Below are positions 34,211 to 45,706 of a DNA stretch of 64,000 nucleotides, piece after piece (positions within the stretch are counted from its first letter, which is position 1; each line of letters begins with the position of its first letter). Origin of the DNA: Alopecurus myosuroides (lineage: Eukaryota > Streptophyta > Magnoliopsida > Poales > Poaceae); NCBI GenBank assembly GCA_028641055.1, contig CM054061.1:59873619-59937618 (forward strand). Direction: 5' to 3'. The notes under the pieces are model-generated. The model ran no database searches, was not told the origin of the DNA, and saw nothing but the letters and a program-made list of their open reading frames with translations. The position numbers and the translations under genes are program-made.

Positions 34211-36971
34211 AGCATCCCCAAGATTAGTTCCTACTCGTCCTCGAGTAGGTAAACGATAAAACAAAATAATTTCTGAGGTGACATGCTACTGCACAATCTT
34301 GATCATAATATGTAAAGCAGAGCATGTAAACTAGGATCAAATGAACTAAAGGTGTGATCTATATTTGATATCAACAAATAATGCATAAACAAATTAGAAG
34401 AAAGAAGCAAAACTTTTAATGAACCAATACTAAAAGACTATCAACCGTGCAAAGTTTATTAGAGATGATTTAACCTTTCAAGATCAACAATATCATGCAC
34501 GTCAAACGATCTTCACAACCCCTGTTAGGATCAAGTCAAGATTTCCACATGATGCAATGCTTCAATCTTAAACTATTTGCGCACTAAAAACAAGCAAGTG
34601 TTCTGCGTTGGTCCCTGGCACCGGGATGTTATGGAAAATAGAACATTATGGGGGGTTTGGAAGGTCAATGGAAGAAAGGCTCACAAAGCTAAAAGTGGTC
34701 ATTAGACAAGAGAAAGTCTTACAACCGAAGCTATGCAAGGAGTAGGGATTTCCACACAACGGATGCACATAGAGCTATAAGTGTATGAAAGCTCTCCAAT
34801 GGAACTAGTGGGGGTGCATCAAACTTGCTTGCTCACGAAGACCTAGAGCTCATTTGAGGAGGCTCATCATTGGAATATGCAAGCCAAGTTCTATAATGTA
34901 AAGTTCCCCACATAGTTATGAATGAATGATAATATGAAAAATTTCTCCAAATTGAAGCATTGGTGCTAAACATGAAGCACAAGTGTGGTATAAAGGATAG
35001 TGATGCGCCCCCCTCTCTCTTTATTCCCTCTTTGGCCCTTTTTTTCTCCTTTTGGGATTTTTCATTTTTTATACATCCTCACCGGTAGGGGAAATATCCT
35101 ATATTACAATGAATCATCACTTTTTTAGTACTCATAACTCATAATGGAATATCTCTAATGTATCCAACTGCATGATCGTGCCAGTGTAGCAGTATGCATA
35201 AATAACCATGAAGCTAATCATCAAGTAACATAATGGAGGTGGATGTTGTGCAGAAATATATCTCGGAATGGCTATGGAAATGCCATGATAGGTAGGTATG
35301 GTGGCTGTTTTGAGGAAGATTATATGGGCTTATGTGTAGGAGAACAAAGTCCTCCCACGGGATTTGGATGCACTGGCGAAGTTTGCACCAACTCTCAATG
35401 TGAGAAAGGGCAATGCACATTACCGAAGAGGCTAGCGAATATGGGTGGTGGAAGTGCCAGGAACCGCAACATAGACTCACGAGTTAAAAGGTTGCAGAAA
35501 TCAAATCATCTTTACAAGGAAAAATGCAAATTACTCCAAGAGGGTTGGTGGCAGTGACAAGTCACTGTTAGCTACCCCGACCGTAGCGCGTAACAAAAGG
35601 CCGATCATAAATGTATCACTCGTAGTAATCATATACCATTGTTTCTATCAACTGGTAATTTAAAGTTTGGCACAATTTCAAGTTTCTTAGACCAACCATT
35701 AAAATTTTATACTTACTAGTCTTTCCCGTTTATCCATTAAGCAAATTAATATCTCAAAACAACCGCAGTGATTCAAGTGAAGCAGTTTAGTGATCTACAA
35801 GACCATGCGAATTTTTCCACTATAACAACTACCACATAAGCATTTCTATTCTTAACCAAGAACATAAATATGACAACAAAAACTCTCTCTAAGCATATAA
35901 CAATGAAAACTAGAGAGTACTAACAGCTCTGAATAAGAGATGAATGCAAAACATGAGCTAAATAAATGCAGCAGCAAGAATACTAAGTATTCCCATGAAA
36001 AAGAGGAGAGTGTCACTCTCCAATAAAACAATGCTGGGGTCCAACCAACCTTATTGCAAAAATAAAAACAAACTGAAAGAAAAAAACGCTCCAAGTAAAG
36101 CACATAAGATGTGACCGAATAAAAATATAGTTTCACTAGAAGTGACCTAATAATTTGTCGATGAAGAAGGGGATGCCTTGAGCATCCCCAAGCTTAGACG
36201 CTTGAGTCTTCTTGGAATTTTCTGGAATGTACCTCCGGGGCATCCCCAAGCTTAGTCTCTTCACTCTTCTTGATCACGTCATATCATCCTCTTCTCTTGA
36301 CCCTTGAAAACTTCCTTCACACCAAACTTCTCACAATCTTCATTAGCAACGTTAGTGCAGTCAAAATAATAAATCCACATGGTTCAGTTTCAACACAAGC
36401 CTAACACTCATAAACACATTAGGTACTGTCATAACTTCTTTTAAGACTCTTTTTCTCAAAAGAACACCAAAAGAAAGAGATTAAGATGCAAATGCAATTA
36501 TTGGCAGAAATCTGTCAGAACAGGACAACTGGTAAAGATGATTTTTTTTCGAAAATCTTCTGTTGCTAAAATAAAAAAGTGTTCAACTAAGAAAAGTTGA
36601 GTATATATCCCAGGATTACGCACAAAAAAACTCAGGTCATTTTGAATGTTCCGTGATTTTATACGAATTTAACAGTGGACAGCAGAACTCTGTTTCCTGC
36701 GCAGAAATCCGAAATATAGTCTCAACTTTCCACTAGAGGCTATACTTGGCTCAACAAAGACACAAAATAAAGATACATAGGGGTTGCTAAGGAAATAGAC
36801 AACACCTGGTGAAAATCACACAGAAAGAAACGACGGAAAACAGGTTGAAAATGGAGAAATAAAACGGGTTGTCTCCCGGTAGCGCTTTTCTTTAACGCCT
36901 TTCAGCTAGACATAGAAAGTAAATCAAGTATTTTCAAGTGACGAAGCATCAAAATTAATCTTAGAAATATC
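34211..36971 (-). other. Noncoding interior of element C
   Basis: Reverse-orientation counterpart of 5570-8400, including the reverse of 'cctactcgaggacgag' near 34228 and twin 'gcatccccaagcttag' segments near 36180-36260. No protein domain was found. The plus-strand open frame at 35243-35557 has no counterpart in elements A or B and is taken as chance. Confidence 0.6.
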
Positions 36972-37532
36972 CTAAAAAATGAATTGTATTTCATCTATAG
37001 AAGTTTTAGATGTCCCTTTATCAGCACTTTTAGGCACACTACTTTCATCAAATGGGTTTGCAGGAACAATCCAATCAAAATTCTTTTCTAGAGCTTCATG
37101 CATTCCTACCAATTTAAAGGGTATTGGTATTTTAATTTCCTTATCATTGGCTTTACCCGGTGTGCTATTAACATCTACACATGAGTCTGATATCTCAAAT
37201 CGGTTAAAAACTTTTCTAGCCTCAATGACAACATCACCAAATTCTTTAAACAAAGTTTATAGAATAAACTCTCTTTTTTCGCTATCCTTAATGTTTTCAA
37301 GGTTGAGGAACATTTGTTGTATTATGGGATTAAGGTTAACAAACCTAGCTTCCAGCATACGAACTAGAGATACTGCAGCGGTTTCATCATCTGGAGCAAG
37401 TTCAGCTAAGGATCTATCCTCAAATTCTTTGTGCTTACTAACATAATTAAAGAACTCTCCAATATTATCTTTCACAATTATATCACCTCTACCTATTGGT
37501 ACGTCTTTCAATATAAACTTGGGTAGAATCAT
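36972..37532 (-). pseudogene. Conserved small protein of the element, copy C (one internal stop)
   Basis: Minus-strand frame starting MILPKFILKDVPIGRGDI. It aligns with the protein at 5122-5568 over the first ~120 residues (KDNIGEFFNYVSKHKEFE, MLEARFVNL, QQMFLNLENI, KEFGDVVIEARKVF). A stop codon at 37257-37259 splits it. After it the frame continues for about 90 codons and extends past the end of copy A (DWIVPANPFDESS), showing that the original protein was longer, near 185-190 aa. The copy A DNA beyond its stop also keeps a trace of this tail. Confidence 0.55.
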
Positions 37533-37707
37533 GACTATAGATTAAACTAAGAGTAGAAAAGCAAAAATAACAGCTATGAAGTTAACTAATTTTTGTGTGT
37601 TTTGGATATAAAGAAGCAAGACAAGACAAAAAATAAAAACAAGACAATAAACAAAATAAAGAGGTTGAGAGTGAGAGACTCCCCTTGCTAGAAGACTTGT
37701 TTCTCTT

Positions 37708-37721
37708 CGGCAATGGCGCCA
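37708..37721 (-). other. Second, partial primer-site-like motif in element C
   Basis: Minus-strand 'tggcgccattgccg' repeats the first 14 bases of the primer site (one change), about 70 bases inside the element. It is flanked by the same 'agaatttc' octamer that separates LTR and primer site, so a short duplication of the LTR/primer-site junction is likely. Confidence 0.6.
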
Positions 37722-37787
37722 GAAATTCTTTGCTACACCTTGATGGTGCCTTGACGGGGAGACTTCTTGATGATGATAAATTTTAAG

Positions 37788-37805
37788 TCCCCGGCAACGG
37801 CGCCA
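37788..37805 (-). promoter_or_regulatory. Primer-binding site, tRNA-Asp type (element C)
   Basis: Minus-strand 'tggcgccgttgccgggga' is a perfect complement to the 3' end of plant tRNA-Asp. Confidence 0.85.
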
Positions 37806-37813
37806 GAAATTCT

Positions 37814-38657
37814 TGATGCTTGTGATGGCGTGTTGAGAACCCCAAGAGGAGGGTGTGATGAGTACATCAGTAAGAATTTCCCTTAGTTAAGAACCAAGGT
37901 TATCAATCCAGTATGAGAAAGATGATCTTTAGAAGGTTGATGCCACTAACGGTGGTGATGGCGCCTCACCGGTGTCAGCAACAACGCGGAACCTGCACAC
38001 AACACAACCAAAATACTTTGTCCCAACGGTACAGTAAGGTTGTCAATCTCACTGGTCTTTGCTGAAAACAAAGATTAGACGTATAGTGTGGAACATGGTA
38101 TATGCTTGCAGTAAGTAAAGAAAGCAGTGAATTGTAGTGGTTTGTTTAATAGTGTAGGAAAATGGACCGGGGTTCATAGGTTCACTAGTGGTGTCTCTCC
38201 ATAAAAGATAGCATGCTGGGTGAACAAATTATAGCTGGGCAAGTGAAAAATAGAGGTTGCACCGTAGTGCACATTCATGACATGATGACTACTATGATAT
38301 TTAGTGCGGGCATTACAACAATATACATAGACCGTAATCCAACTGCATCTATGACTAATAATCCACCCTCAGGTTATCATCCGAACCCCCTTAGGTATTA
38401 AGTTGCATGCAACGGATAATCGCATTAATCAATGTGTGTAATGTAAGCAGTCATTGTGCACACGGGCACTCACACCGATGTTTTCCCCTAGTGGCAACAA
38501 CACATCCTCTCCCGTCATGTTTCTGTCACTCGAGCACAGGCGAAAAGGAGGCATGAACCCAACTATCGAGCATAAATACTCCCTCTTGGAGTCACTAGCA
38601 ACTACTTGGCCATAGCAACCACTAGCAACGGAAAGCATGCAACATAACAAATAATTA
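37814..38657 (-). repeat. Partial LTR of element C (3' half)
   Basis: It corresponds to 32625-33470 of the full LTR and is truncated at 38657. The next base starts the forward-oriented LTR remainder of element B, so two similar LTR halves meet head to head and form an inverted repeat spanning 37814-39478. Confidence 0.75.
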
Positions 38658-39478
38658 TGTTAGTAGATGCTCTGGCCAAGTAGATGCTACTGACTCCTAG
38701 GAGGGAGTATTTATGCTCGATAGTGGTTTCATGCCTCCTTTGCATCTGTGCTCGAGTGACAGAAACGTGACAGATGGATGATGTGATGCTGCCATTAGGA
38801 AGAAAACAACGATGTCTACATTGTTTATATTACACACGTTTCTTAATGCAATTATCTGTTACATGCAACTTAATACCCAAGGTTTGTTCAGATGATATTC
38901 CGAGGGTGGATTATTAGTCATAGATAAAGTTGGATGACGGTCTATGAGTCTTGTTGTAACGCCCTCATGAATCACATAGTAATCATCATGTCATGCATGT
39001 TTCAATATCTATCAATTGCCCAGCTGTAATTTGTTCACCACACATGTTCTCTATCTTTTATGGAGAGACACCACTAGTGAACTGTGGACCCCGGTCCATT
39101 TTCTCATATTGATAACACAACCACTTCAATTACTGTTTTCACAATGTTTCCATTATTTTCAGACTCCTACTACTGTTTTCATATTATTCTCCTACTATTT
39201 CCACACCATACATTTAACCTCTTTGTTATCAGCAAAACCGGTGATATTGAAAACATCACTGCTTTGTTGGGGAAAAGTGATTTGATTGTGATGTGTAGGT
39301 TCCATGTTGCTTCTGAACCGGTAGTGCAGCCTGCCACCTTAGCTTCATCAACCTTCAGAAGTTACTTCTTTCTCCTACTTGCCGATTAACCTTGGTTTCT
39401 TTCTGAGGGAAACTTGCTGCTGCACTCATCATACCTTCCTCTTGGGGTCTCCTAACAAACGTGTGTTCACACACTTCA
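38658..39478 (+). repeat. 5' LTR of element B, second part
   Basis: It matches 43745-44550 and ends '...cacacacttca'. It shares the longer 'attgtttatattacac' variant with the element A 5' LTR and not with either 3' LTR. Confidence 0.85.
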
Positions 39479-39489
39479 AGCAACTTATC

Positions 39490-39507
39490 TAGCGCCGTTG
39501 CCGGGGA
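39490..39507 (+). promoter_or_regulatory. Primer-binding site, tRNA-Asp type (element B)
   Basis: 'tagcgccgttgccgggga', one mismatch to the tRNA-Asp complement, 11 bases after the LTR end. Confidence 0.75.
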
Positions 39508-39674
39508 GGAAGAGAATTTCTACAAGGGGCGTCTCTCACTTCCAATCTCTTTACTTTGTTATAGTCTTGCTTAGTTTATTTTATTTTATCTTGTTTGCTT
39601 CTATTGATCAAAAATACAAAAAATAGTTCTCATTACAATAGTTATTTTTTGTACTTTACCTTTTATTGTCCATC

Positions 39675-40120
39675 ATGTTGCTTCCTAAGTTCACCATGAA
39701 AGCTATACCAGTAGGTAGTGGTTCTATACTTGGGAAGGATACCATTAAAGATTTCTTTAATCATGTTAGTAAGCATGAAAATTTTGAGGAAAATCCATAG
39801 TAGAGCTTGCTCCGAATTATGAAACTCCTGCAACTTCTTTGATTCACATGTTAGAAGTTAGGTTTGTTAACCTTCACCCCATACCGCAACAAATGTTCCT
39901 TAACTTGAACAACATTGAAGATATTGAAAAAAGAAATTTTATCTTGGCAACAATGCTTAAGGAATTTGGATATGTTGCTATAGAAGCTAGAAAAGTTTTT
40001 GATCGCTTCAATATGTTAGGCTCATGTGTATATGTTGTTGGATATATTGAAAAAGATGAACCTAAAAATAAAAAGAAGAATAAAATACCAATTCCCTTTA
40101 AACTAGTAGCACTGCATTAA
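39675..40120 (+). pseudogene. Conserved small protein of the element, copy B (frameshifted)
   Basis: Same gene as 5122-5568, starting MLLPKFTMKAIPVGSGSI. A single-base loss in the 'gaggaaaa' run near 39790 shifts the frame, so only 39839-40120 (LEVRFVNLHPIPQQMFLNL onward, 93 codons) is open in the correct frame. Otherwise it differs from copy A by a few substitutions. Confidence 0.6.
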
Positions 40121-42955
40121 GCCCAAGAGAATTTTTTTATTGGATTGTTCCTGAAAATTTATTTGATGAGAGTATTAAACCTAAAATTTCTAAGAGAGGC
40201 ACATATTAAACTTATTTATATAAATTACAATGCATTATTGAGGAGTTTCCTTGTCTTACTTTGGATGCCTCTTCACTTGAAAACACTTGATTTTCTCTTC
40301 TTATGCCTAGCTAAAAGGCGTTAAAGAAAAACACTTCTTGGGAGATAACCCATGGTTTTATTTTTTTCTTTGTTTTTGTCTGTTTTATTTGAGTCAAGGG
40401 GTTGTATACTTCTGTAGAAACTCATTTATATGTTTATTTTCATGTATTAGTTGTGGTAAAGTTTCTAGCGAAAAGTGGAGTTAGTTTTGGATTTCTGCGC
40501 AGAAAACAGATTTCAGCTGTCCACCGTAAAAAATCGTATAATTCAGAGAAATATCAAAATGACCTGAAACGTCCTGTGCTCATTACTCAACTAATTCCAA
40601 AATTTTTTTGTTCTTTACATTTTTCTATTTGAAAACTTAAGTGCCCCAAAAAAATTCGTCATTACAGACTGTTCTGGTTTTCGTAGATTGTGCCATTTTT
40701 CTTACATTTGCTCTTTTACTATGTCAAGTAGATTTGTTTGCTTCACAAAACATCAGTGGATGTAGCTAATGTTTAAAAGTATCAATAGCACTTGTTCCCA
40801 TTCTGAACCCATGAATTTTTTATTGTTGCACTAACCCTCTAGTACGAACTAATTTGAGTGTAGTGTGAAGAAAGTTTTCAAGGGTCAAGAGAAGAGGGTG
40901 ATATAATGTGGTCAAGAAGAGTGCAAAGCCAAAGCTTGGGGATGCCCCAGTAGTTCATCCCATAAAATTACAAGAAGACTGAAGCGTCTGAACTTGGGGA
41001 TGCCCAAGGCGTCGCCTTCTTCATCAACAAATTATCAGGTCATTTCTACCGAACCTATATTTTTATTTGGTCACATCATATGAAATTTACTTGGAGCGTA
41101 TTTTATTTTTTGTTCTGTTTTCTTTTGTTTTCCTTGCTGAAATAAATATCATTGGAACCTAGCATTCTTGTTTGGGAGAGAGACACGCTCCGCTTTTTCA
41201 TATGAATACTCGTTATGCTCGTATTCTTAGGTTTTCTTCGGGCTGCTGCAATTATTTTAACTCCTGTTTGTTTTCATGCATATCTTATTCAGATGTTAGT
41301 TTTAGTAGAGTTATGTTAGTACTATCTTGCTTAATTGCTATATCATTTGGATATTTTTTGTTAAAACATTTAATGAATGGTGCTTGTTGGAAAAAGAAAT
41401 TGCTGCATGTGGTAGAATTTAGAATGATGCAAAAAGAAGTTTGTATAGACCGTGGCTAGACTTCTTCATCCCATGTTAGATGTTATTTTAATTCTAAGCC
41501 CAGTGTTTATTTTTGTGGCATGACTTGTCTCAAATAACTGAGATTGTTTAATGTGCCATTGAAAGAATCATGAGTTGTTTTTATCACATTGAAGCATAAA
41601 TTTGTGGTGTTCTCCCTTAAATGTTTTATTTGATTGACTTGGCACATTCTTACACCATGTTTATGACTACAAACTAGTCATTTATAGCCTCTATGATAAT
41701 TTATCTTTTGACTTGTAATACCACTTATGCTTTGATTAATAATGTTTTTCTCGCTATGCAATATTATGGCCATTATGCTCTCTTCATTTGTCGCGCCCAG
41801 TCTTTGCTAGCCTCCACATGTACTGAGTATGAGCTCTACTCGTGCATCCAACTCACAAAAACCAAATTATGCCAAATGCGTCCACCATACCTACCTACAT
41901 GTTGTATTTAACCGCCACTCCAAAGTAAATTGCTCATGTGTTACCTTTAAAACCTTCAAAATTACTCCTATTTTGTTCTCCTGTTATAGCTCATGATGAC
42001 GTGAATAGAGAATCTTTATCTCAGTTGTTGATTGGATTTCACACCCTGGACTAGTGGCTTCATACGCTTATCCAATTGATAGAAGAGCTGGCAGCAGGGT
42101 GCCCAGCCCCAAACTTAATACAACAAATTATCTTCACTATTTCCCCCTCATTTATCAGTCAAAGCATAATTGTGTAAACAAAAGAGAATGAGGGATGGCC
42201 TTCTACCCAGTTGCATCCTTCAATGGGAGCCGCTCTTTTGAAGTCTAGTTGGCTTGTGACGTACTGTATTTTCTGTTTACCATTCATGAACATAAGCGTA
42301 CACACCTCTAAAAATCAGACACTCCTCCATGGTATGTGATTGTTGGCAAGCACCTGAGGATTCGGTTAGCCATGGTTAGTGAAGAAGGTTGGGAGGAGTG
42401 TCAAACATTTTATACCTCTGTTTAATAAAATAAAAATCTCTAGCACATGAGTGATCCCTGCTTCCCTCTGCGAAGGGCCTTTCTTTTACTTTTATGTTGA
42501 GTCTACATCTTCTAACTTTATGCACGGTTGAGAGAGAATAGTTGTCATTCTGAGTTTAAAGTGCATTTGTCCCAAAAATATTATTGAGTGATTCATACCT
42601 TGTTATTACTTTCTCTCAAATTATTTGTCCTCGTCATCCTCTTAAACTTTGAAGGTGTTCTGGCATTTATGTTTTGCCATGTTTTCTTGATGCTAGAAAC
42701 AAACGTATAACTTTCAATGCATTGTTATTCATGATCTTCTATTTGTTTTACTTTTCATGATGGAAAGTGATTTCTATGTTTCATTTTTAAAATTATATCT
42801 ATCATGCTTGTGTTTAAACTTTAAACTACTATGATCTCAGCTTACTTATGCTTTTGCAATTATGATGATCAAGTTTATGTTGGTAGCATGTCAAGTCAGA
42901 ATTTTTTTTCTCATTTACCTACTCGAGGACGAGCTGGAACTAAGCTTGGGGATGT
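40121..42955 (+). other. Noncoding interior of element B
   Basis: It is collinear with 5569-8407 with small indels and about 5% difference by eye. It ends in the purine-rich tract 'aagcttggggatg' before the LTR at 42956. No protein domain. Confidence 0.75.
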
Positions 42956-44550
42956 TGATACGTCATAAAAGTATCTATAATTACTGATGTTCCATGTTCT
43001 TTTCATGTTATTTGCTACATGTTTGCTATGCACTTTATATCATTTTTGTCGATTTTCCGGGACTAACCTATTGACAAGATGCCACAGACCCAGTTCCCGT
43101 TTTGTGCTGTTTTTAGTTTCAGAAAAGTTGTTCCGGAAATATTCTCGGAATTGGAAAATTTGAAGCCTAGAAGTCTTAGAATTCCCGAAGGTTCTACGAA
43201 GTCCCGAAGAGACTTGGAGGGGGGCCACAAGGGGGCCACACCATAGGGCGGCGCGCACCTGGCCGCGCAACTAGGTGGTGTGGGCCTCTCTGGCGCCCAC
43301 TGCAATCGCCCTTTCGCCTATTTATTCCCCTCGGATAATAAACCCTAAAAAGATACCACTTTTCTACGAAAAACACCCGAGGCCGCCGTCATCGTCAACC
43401 CGAGATCGGGAGGGTTCTAGAGTTCTCACCGGCACCCTGCCGGGAGGGGAAATCATCACCGGAGGGCTCTACACCACCATGCCCGCCTCCTGAGTGATGC
43501 GTGAGTAGTTCATCCCTATACTACGGGTCCATAGCAGTAGCTAGATGGTTGCTCTCTCCACTTTATGCCTCGTGTTTAGATCTCGTGAGCTGCCCTACAT
43601 GATCGAGATAATCTTATTGTAATGCTACATGTTGTGTTTGCTGGGATCCGATGAATGTTGAATGCTATGTCTCTTGATTATCGATCTATTTTGTTATCCT
43701 CATGTGTATGTTATTTATGATATTTCATGCTCTCCATTTTTAATAGATGCTCTGGCCAAGTAGAAGCTAGTGACTCCAAGAGGGAGTATTTATGCTCGAT
43801 AGTGGGTTCATGCCTCCTTTGCATCTGTGCTCGAGTCACCGAAACGTGACGAATGGAGGATGTGTTGTTGCCATTAGGGAGAAAACAATGATGTTTACAT
43901 TACAGACTTTGCCTAATGCGATTATCTGTTGCTTGAAACTCAATACCCAAGATTTGTTCAGATGATATTCTGAGGGTGGATTATTAGTCATAGATGCAAT
44001 TGGATGACGGTCTATGAGTCTTGTTGTAATGCACGCATGAATCACATAGTAATCATCATGCCATGCATGTTTCAATATCTATAAATTGCCCAGCTTTAAT
44101 TTTTTCACCACACATGTTATCTATCTTTTATGGAGAGACACCACTAGTGAACAGTGGACCCAGATCCATTTTGTCATACTGATAATACAACCACTACAAT
44201 TACTGTTTTCACACTGTTTCCATTGTTTTCACACTGCTACTACTGTTTTCATATTGTTCTCCTAATATTTTCCACACCATACATCTAACCTCTTTGTTAT
44301 CAGCAAAACCTGTGAGATTGACTACATCACTGCTTCGTTGGGGCAAAGTGATTTGATTATGTTGTGTAGGTTCCACGTTGCTGCTGAACCGATAGTGCTC
44401 TCTGCGACCTTAGCTGCATCAACCTTCAGAAGTTACTTGTTTCTCCTACTGGTCGATTCAACCTTCATTTCTTTCTGAGGGAAACTTGCTGCTGCACTCT
44501 TCATACCTTCCTCTTGGGGTCTCCCAACAAACGTGTGTTCACACGCATCA
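42956..44550 (+). repeat. 3' LTR of element B (1595 bp, intact)
   Basis: TGATACGTC ... '...cacacgcatca', followed by the target duplication GATAT. It contains the empty site (43562-43564) of the CACTA insertion found in the element A LTR and a TATA-like TATTTATT at 43319-43326. Confidence 0.9.
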
Positions 44551-44668
44551 GATATCCCCGTAAACCTTGCTGATAAATGGCGAATCTCTGCAACACAAGT
44601 TCTCATTCTTCTTCTAAAAGATCGACGACATCCTATCATGTGTTTTTGGCATCCGCCTCAATGTATGC
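44551..44668 (-). pseudogene. Gypsy integrase fragment, upstream continuation of 31908-32238
   Basis: Minus-strand text encodes LLEEE-like and YQQ-like residues just upstream of the integrase C-terminal segment, in the same frame once element B and one GATAT copy are ignored. Two stop codons are present. The left flank of this piece (higher coordinates) is replaced by a different LTR starting at 44669. Confidence 0.65.
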
Positions 44669-45706
44669 TGATACGTCCATTTTGCATCACTATGGTATAT
44701 CATAATTTACTGTTATACATCGATATACTTCATATTTAGAGATATTACTTATGTTATTTTCATCTATTTTGCGTGTTTTACAGTTATTGGAGAATAATTT
44801 GCCAGGACCAGAAATCTACTGGAAAAGCACCGTCGACATACCATATTTCTGAAGATCAGAAGAAGAAGGGATACATCTGAGAGTTCCTCTTTTTCCAGAT
44901 GATGGAGCTAGCCAGGAGGGGAGCCAGAAGGGGTCCACCATGGTCCCACACCATGTGGTGGCGTGCCCGCCCTTGTTTGCGCCGCCAGGTTGTGTGGCTG
45001 CCTTGGCCCACCTCTGGCTGCCCTCTTCGCGTACTTCATCCCCCCAAACCCTAAGACCTTAGAACCCTCAAGCAAATATTGCTCCACCTCCAAAGGGCGG
45101 AAACCAACAGAGAGAGAAAAGCTCTCCAGCATTGAGAAATCTGCCGGGGAAATTCCTCCCTGGAGAGGGGAAATCATCGCCATTGTCACCATCATCGCAC
45201 CAGACATCATCAAGATCATCATCGTCATCGTCATCACCACCAGCACCATCATCCTCACCATCCACCTCCATCCCTCTCTAACAATTAGGGTTCTATATCA
45301 TTGGTCTTCACGAGATCTCTCTCCCGGTGTGGATTACTTTTTAGTAGTTGATGCTTACGAGATTTATCGGTATTTGAACTTTATGAGCAGATTTTTATTC
45401 ATCATTATATCACCTCTGATCATGATCCATATGATGTCTCGTGAGTAGTTCGTTTAGTTCTTGAGGACATGGGAGAAGTCAAGATGTTAGTAGTGGCATT
45501 ATGTTGAAGTAATATTTACTAGTTTGATATTTAAGTTGTGGTGCTATTCTTCTAGTGGTGTCATTAAGCACTTGAAGAAATTCCCATGTGTCCTCGAGAA
45601 CGTTTAGTCATCATAAGTAAACCAACCGGCTTATCCTTTGCTCTAAAAAGGATTGGGCCACTTGCTGCAATTATTATTACTGTCTTTTATTTACTCGCAC
45701 TTCATA
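44669..45706 (+). repeat. Truncated LTR of the TGATACGTCCATTTTGC family (duplicate copy)
   Basis: Duplicate of 11590-12889 with the same two junctions. It lacks the segment equivalent to 12439-12751 (junction near 45565), and near 44940 it has additional 'ccaccatggtcccacacc' text compared with the other copy. Confidence 0.7.

Larger units (their letters stand above)
32540..38657 (-). mobile_element. Element C: related LTR retrotransposon in reverse orientation, tandem-LTR form
   Basis: Reading the minus strand, the order is partial LTR (38657-37814), primer site (37805-37788), interior (37787-34211), full LTR (34210-32625), second primer site (32616-32599), and about 60 bp more interior before it breaks at 32540. 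The full LTR is therefore preceded by a purine-rich tract and followed by a primer site, so it was an internal LTR of a tandem arrangement. Both outer ends are truncated and no target duplication is readable. It inserted in or recombined with the 5' LTR of element B. Confidence 0.75.
32239..44550 (+). mobile_element. Element B: non-autonomous LTR retrotransposon with target duplication GATAT, containing element C
   Basis: The 5' LTR starts TGATACGTC at 32239 and is split into 32239-32539 and 38658-39478 by element C. The interior is 39479-42955 and the 3' LTR 42956-44550. GATAT at 32234-32238 and 44551-44555 is the target duplication. The interrupted gypsy integrase reading frame lines up across the empty site, independently supporting both ends. 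The interior is about 95% identical to element A in the stretches I compared. Relative to its 3' LTR, the 5' LTR lacks about 490 bp where C sits. Confidence 0.9.

Noticed and set aside
35243..35557. 104-aa Cys-containing plus-strand frame
   Set aside because: It lies antisense inside noncoding element C interior and has no counterpart in elements A or B.
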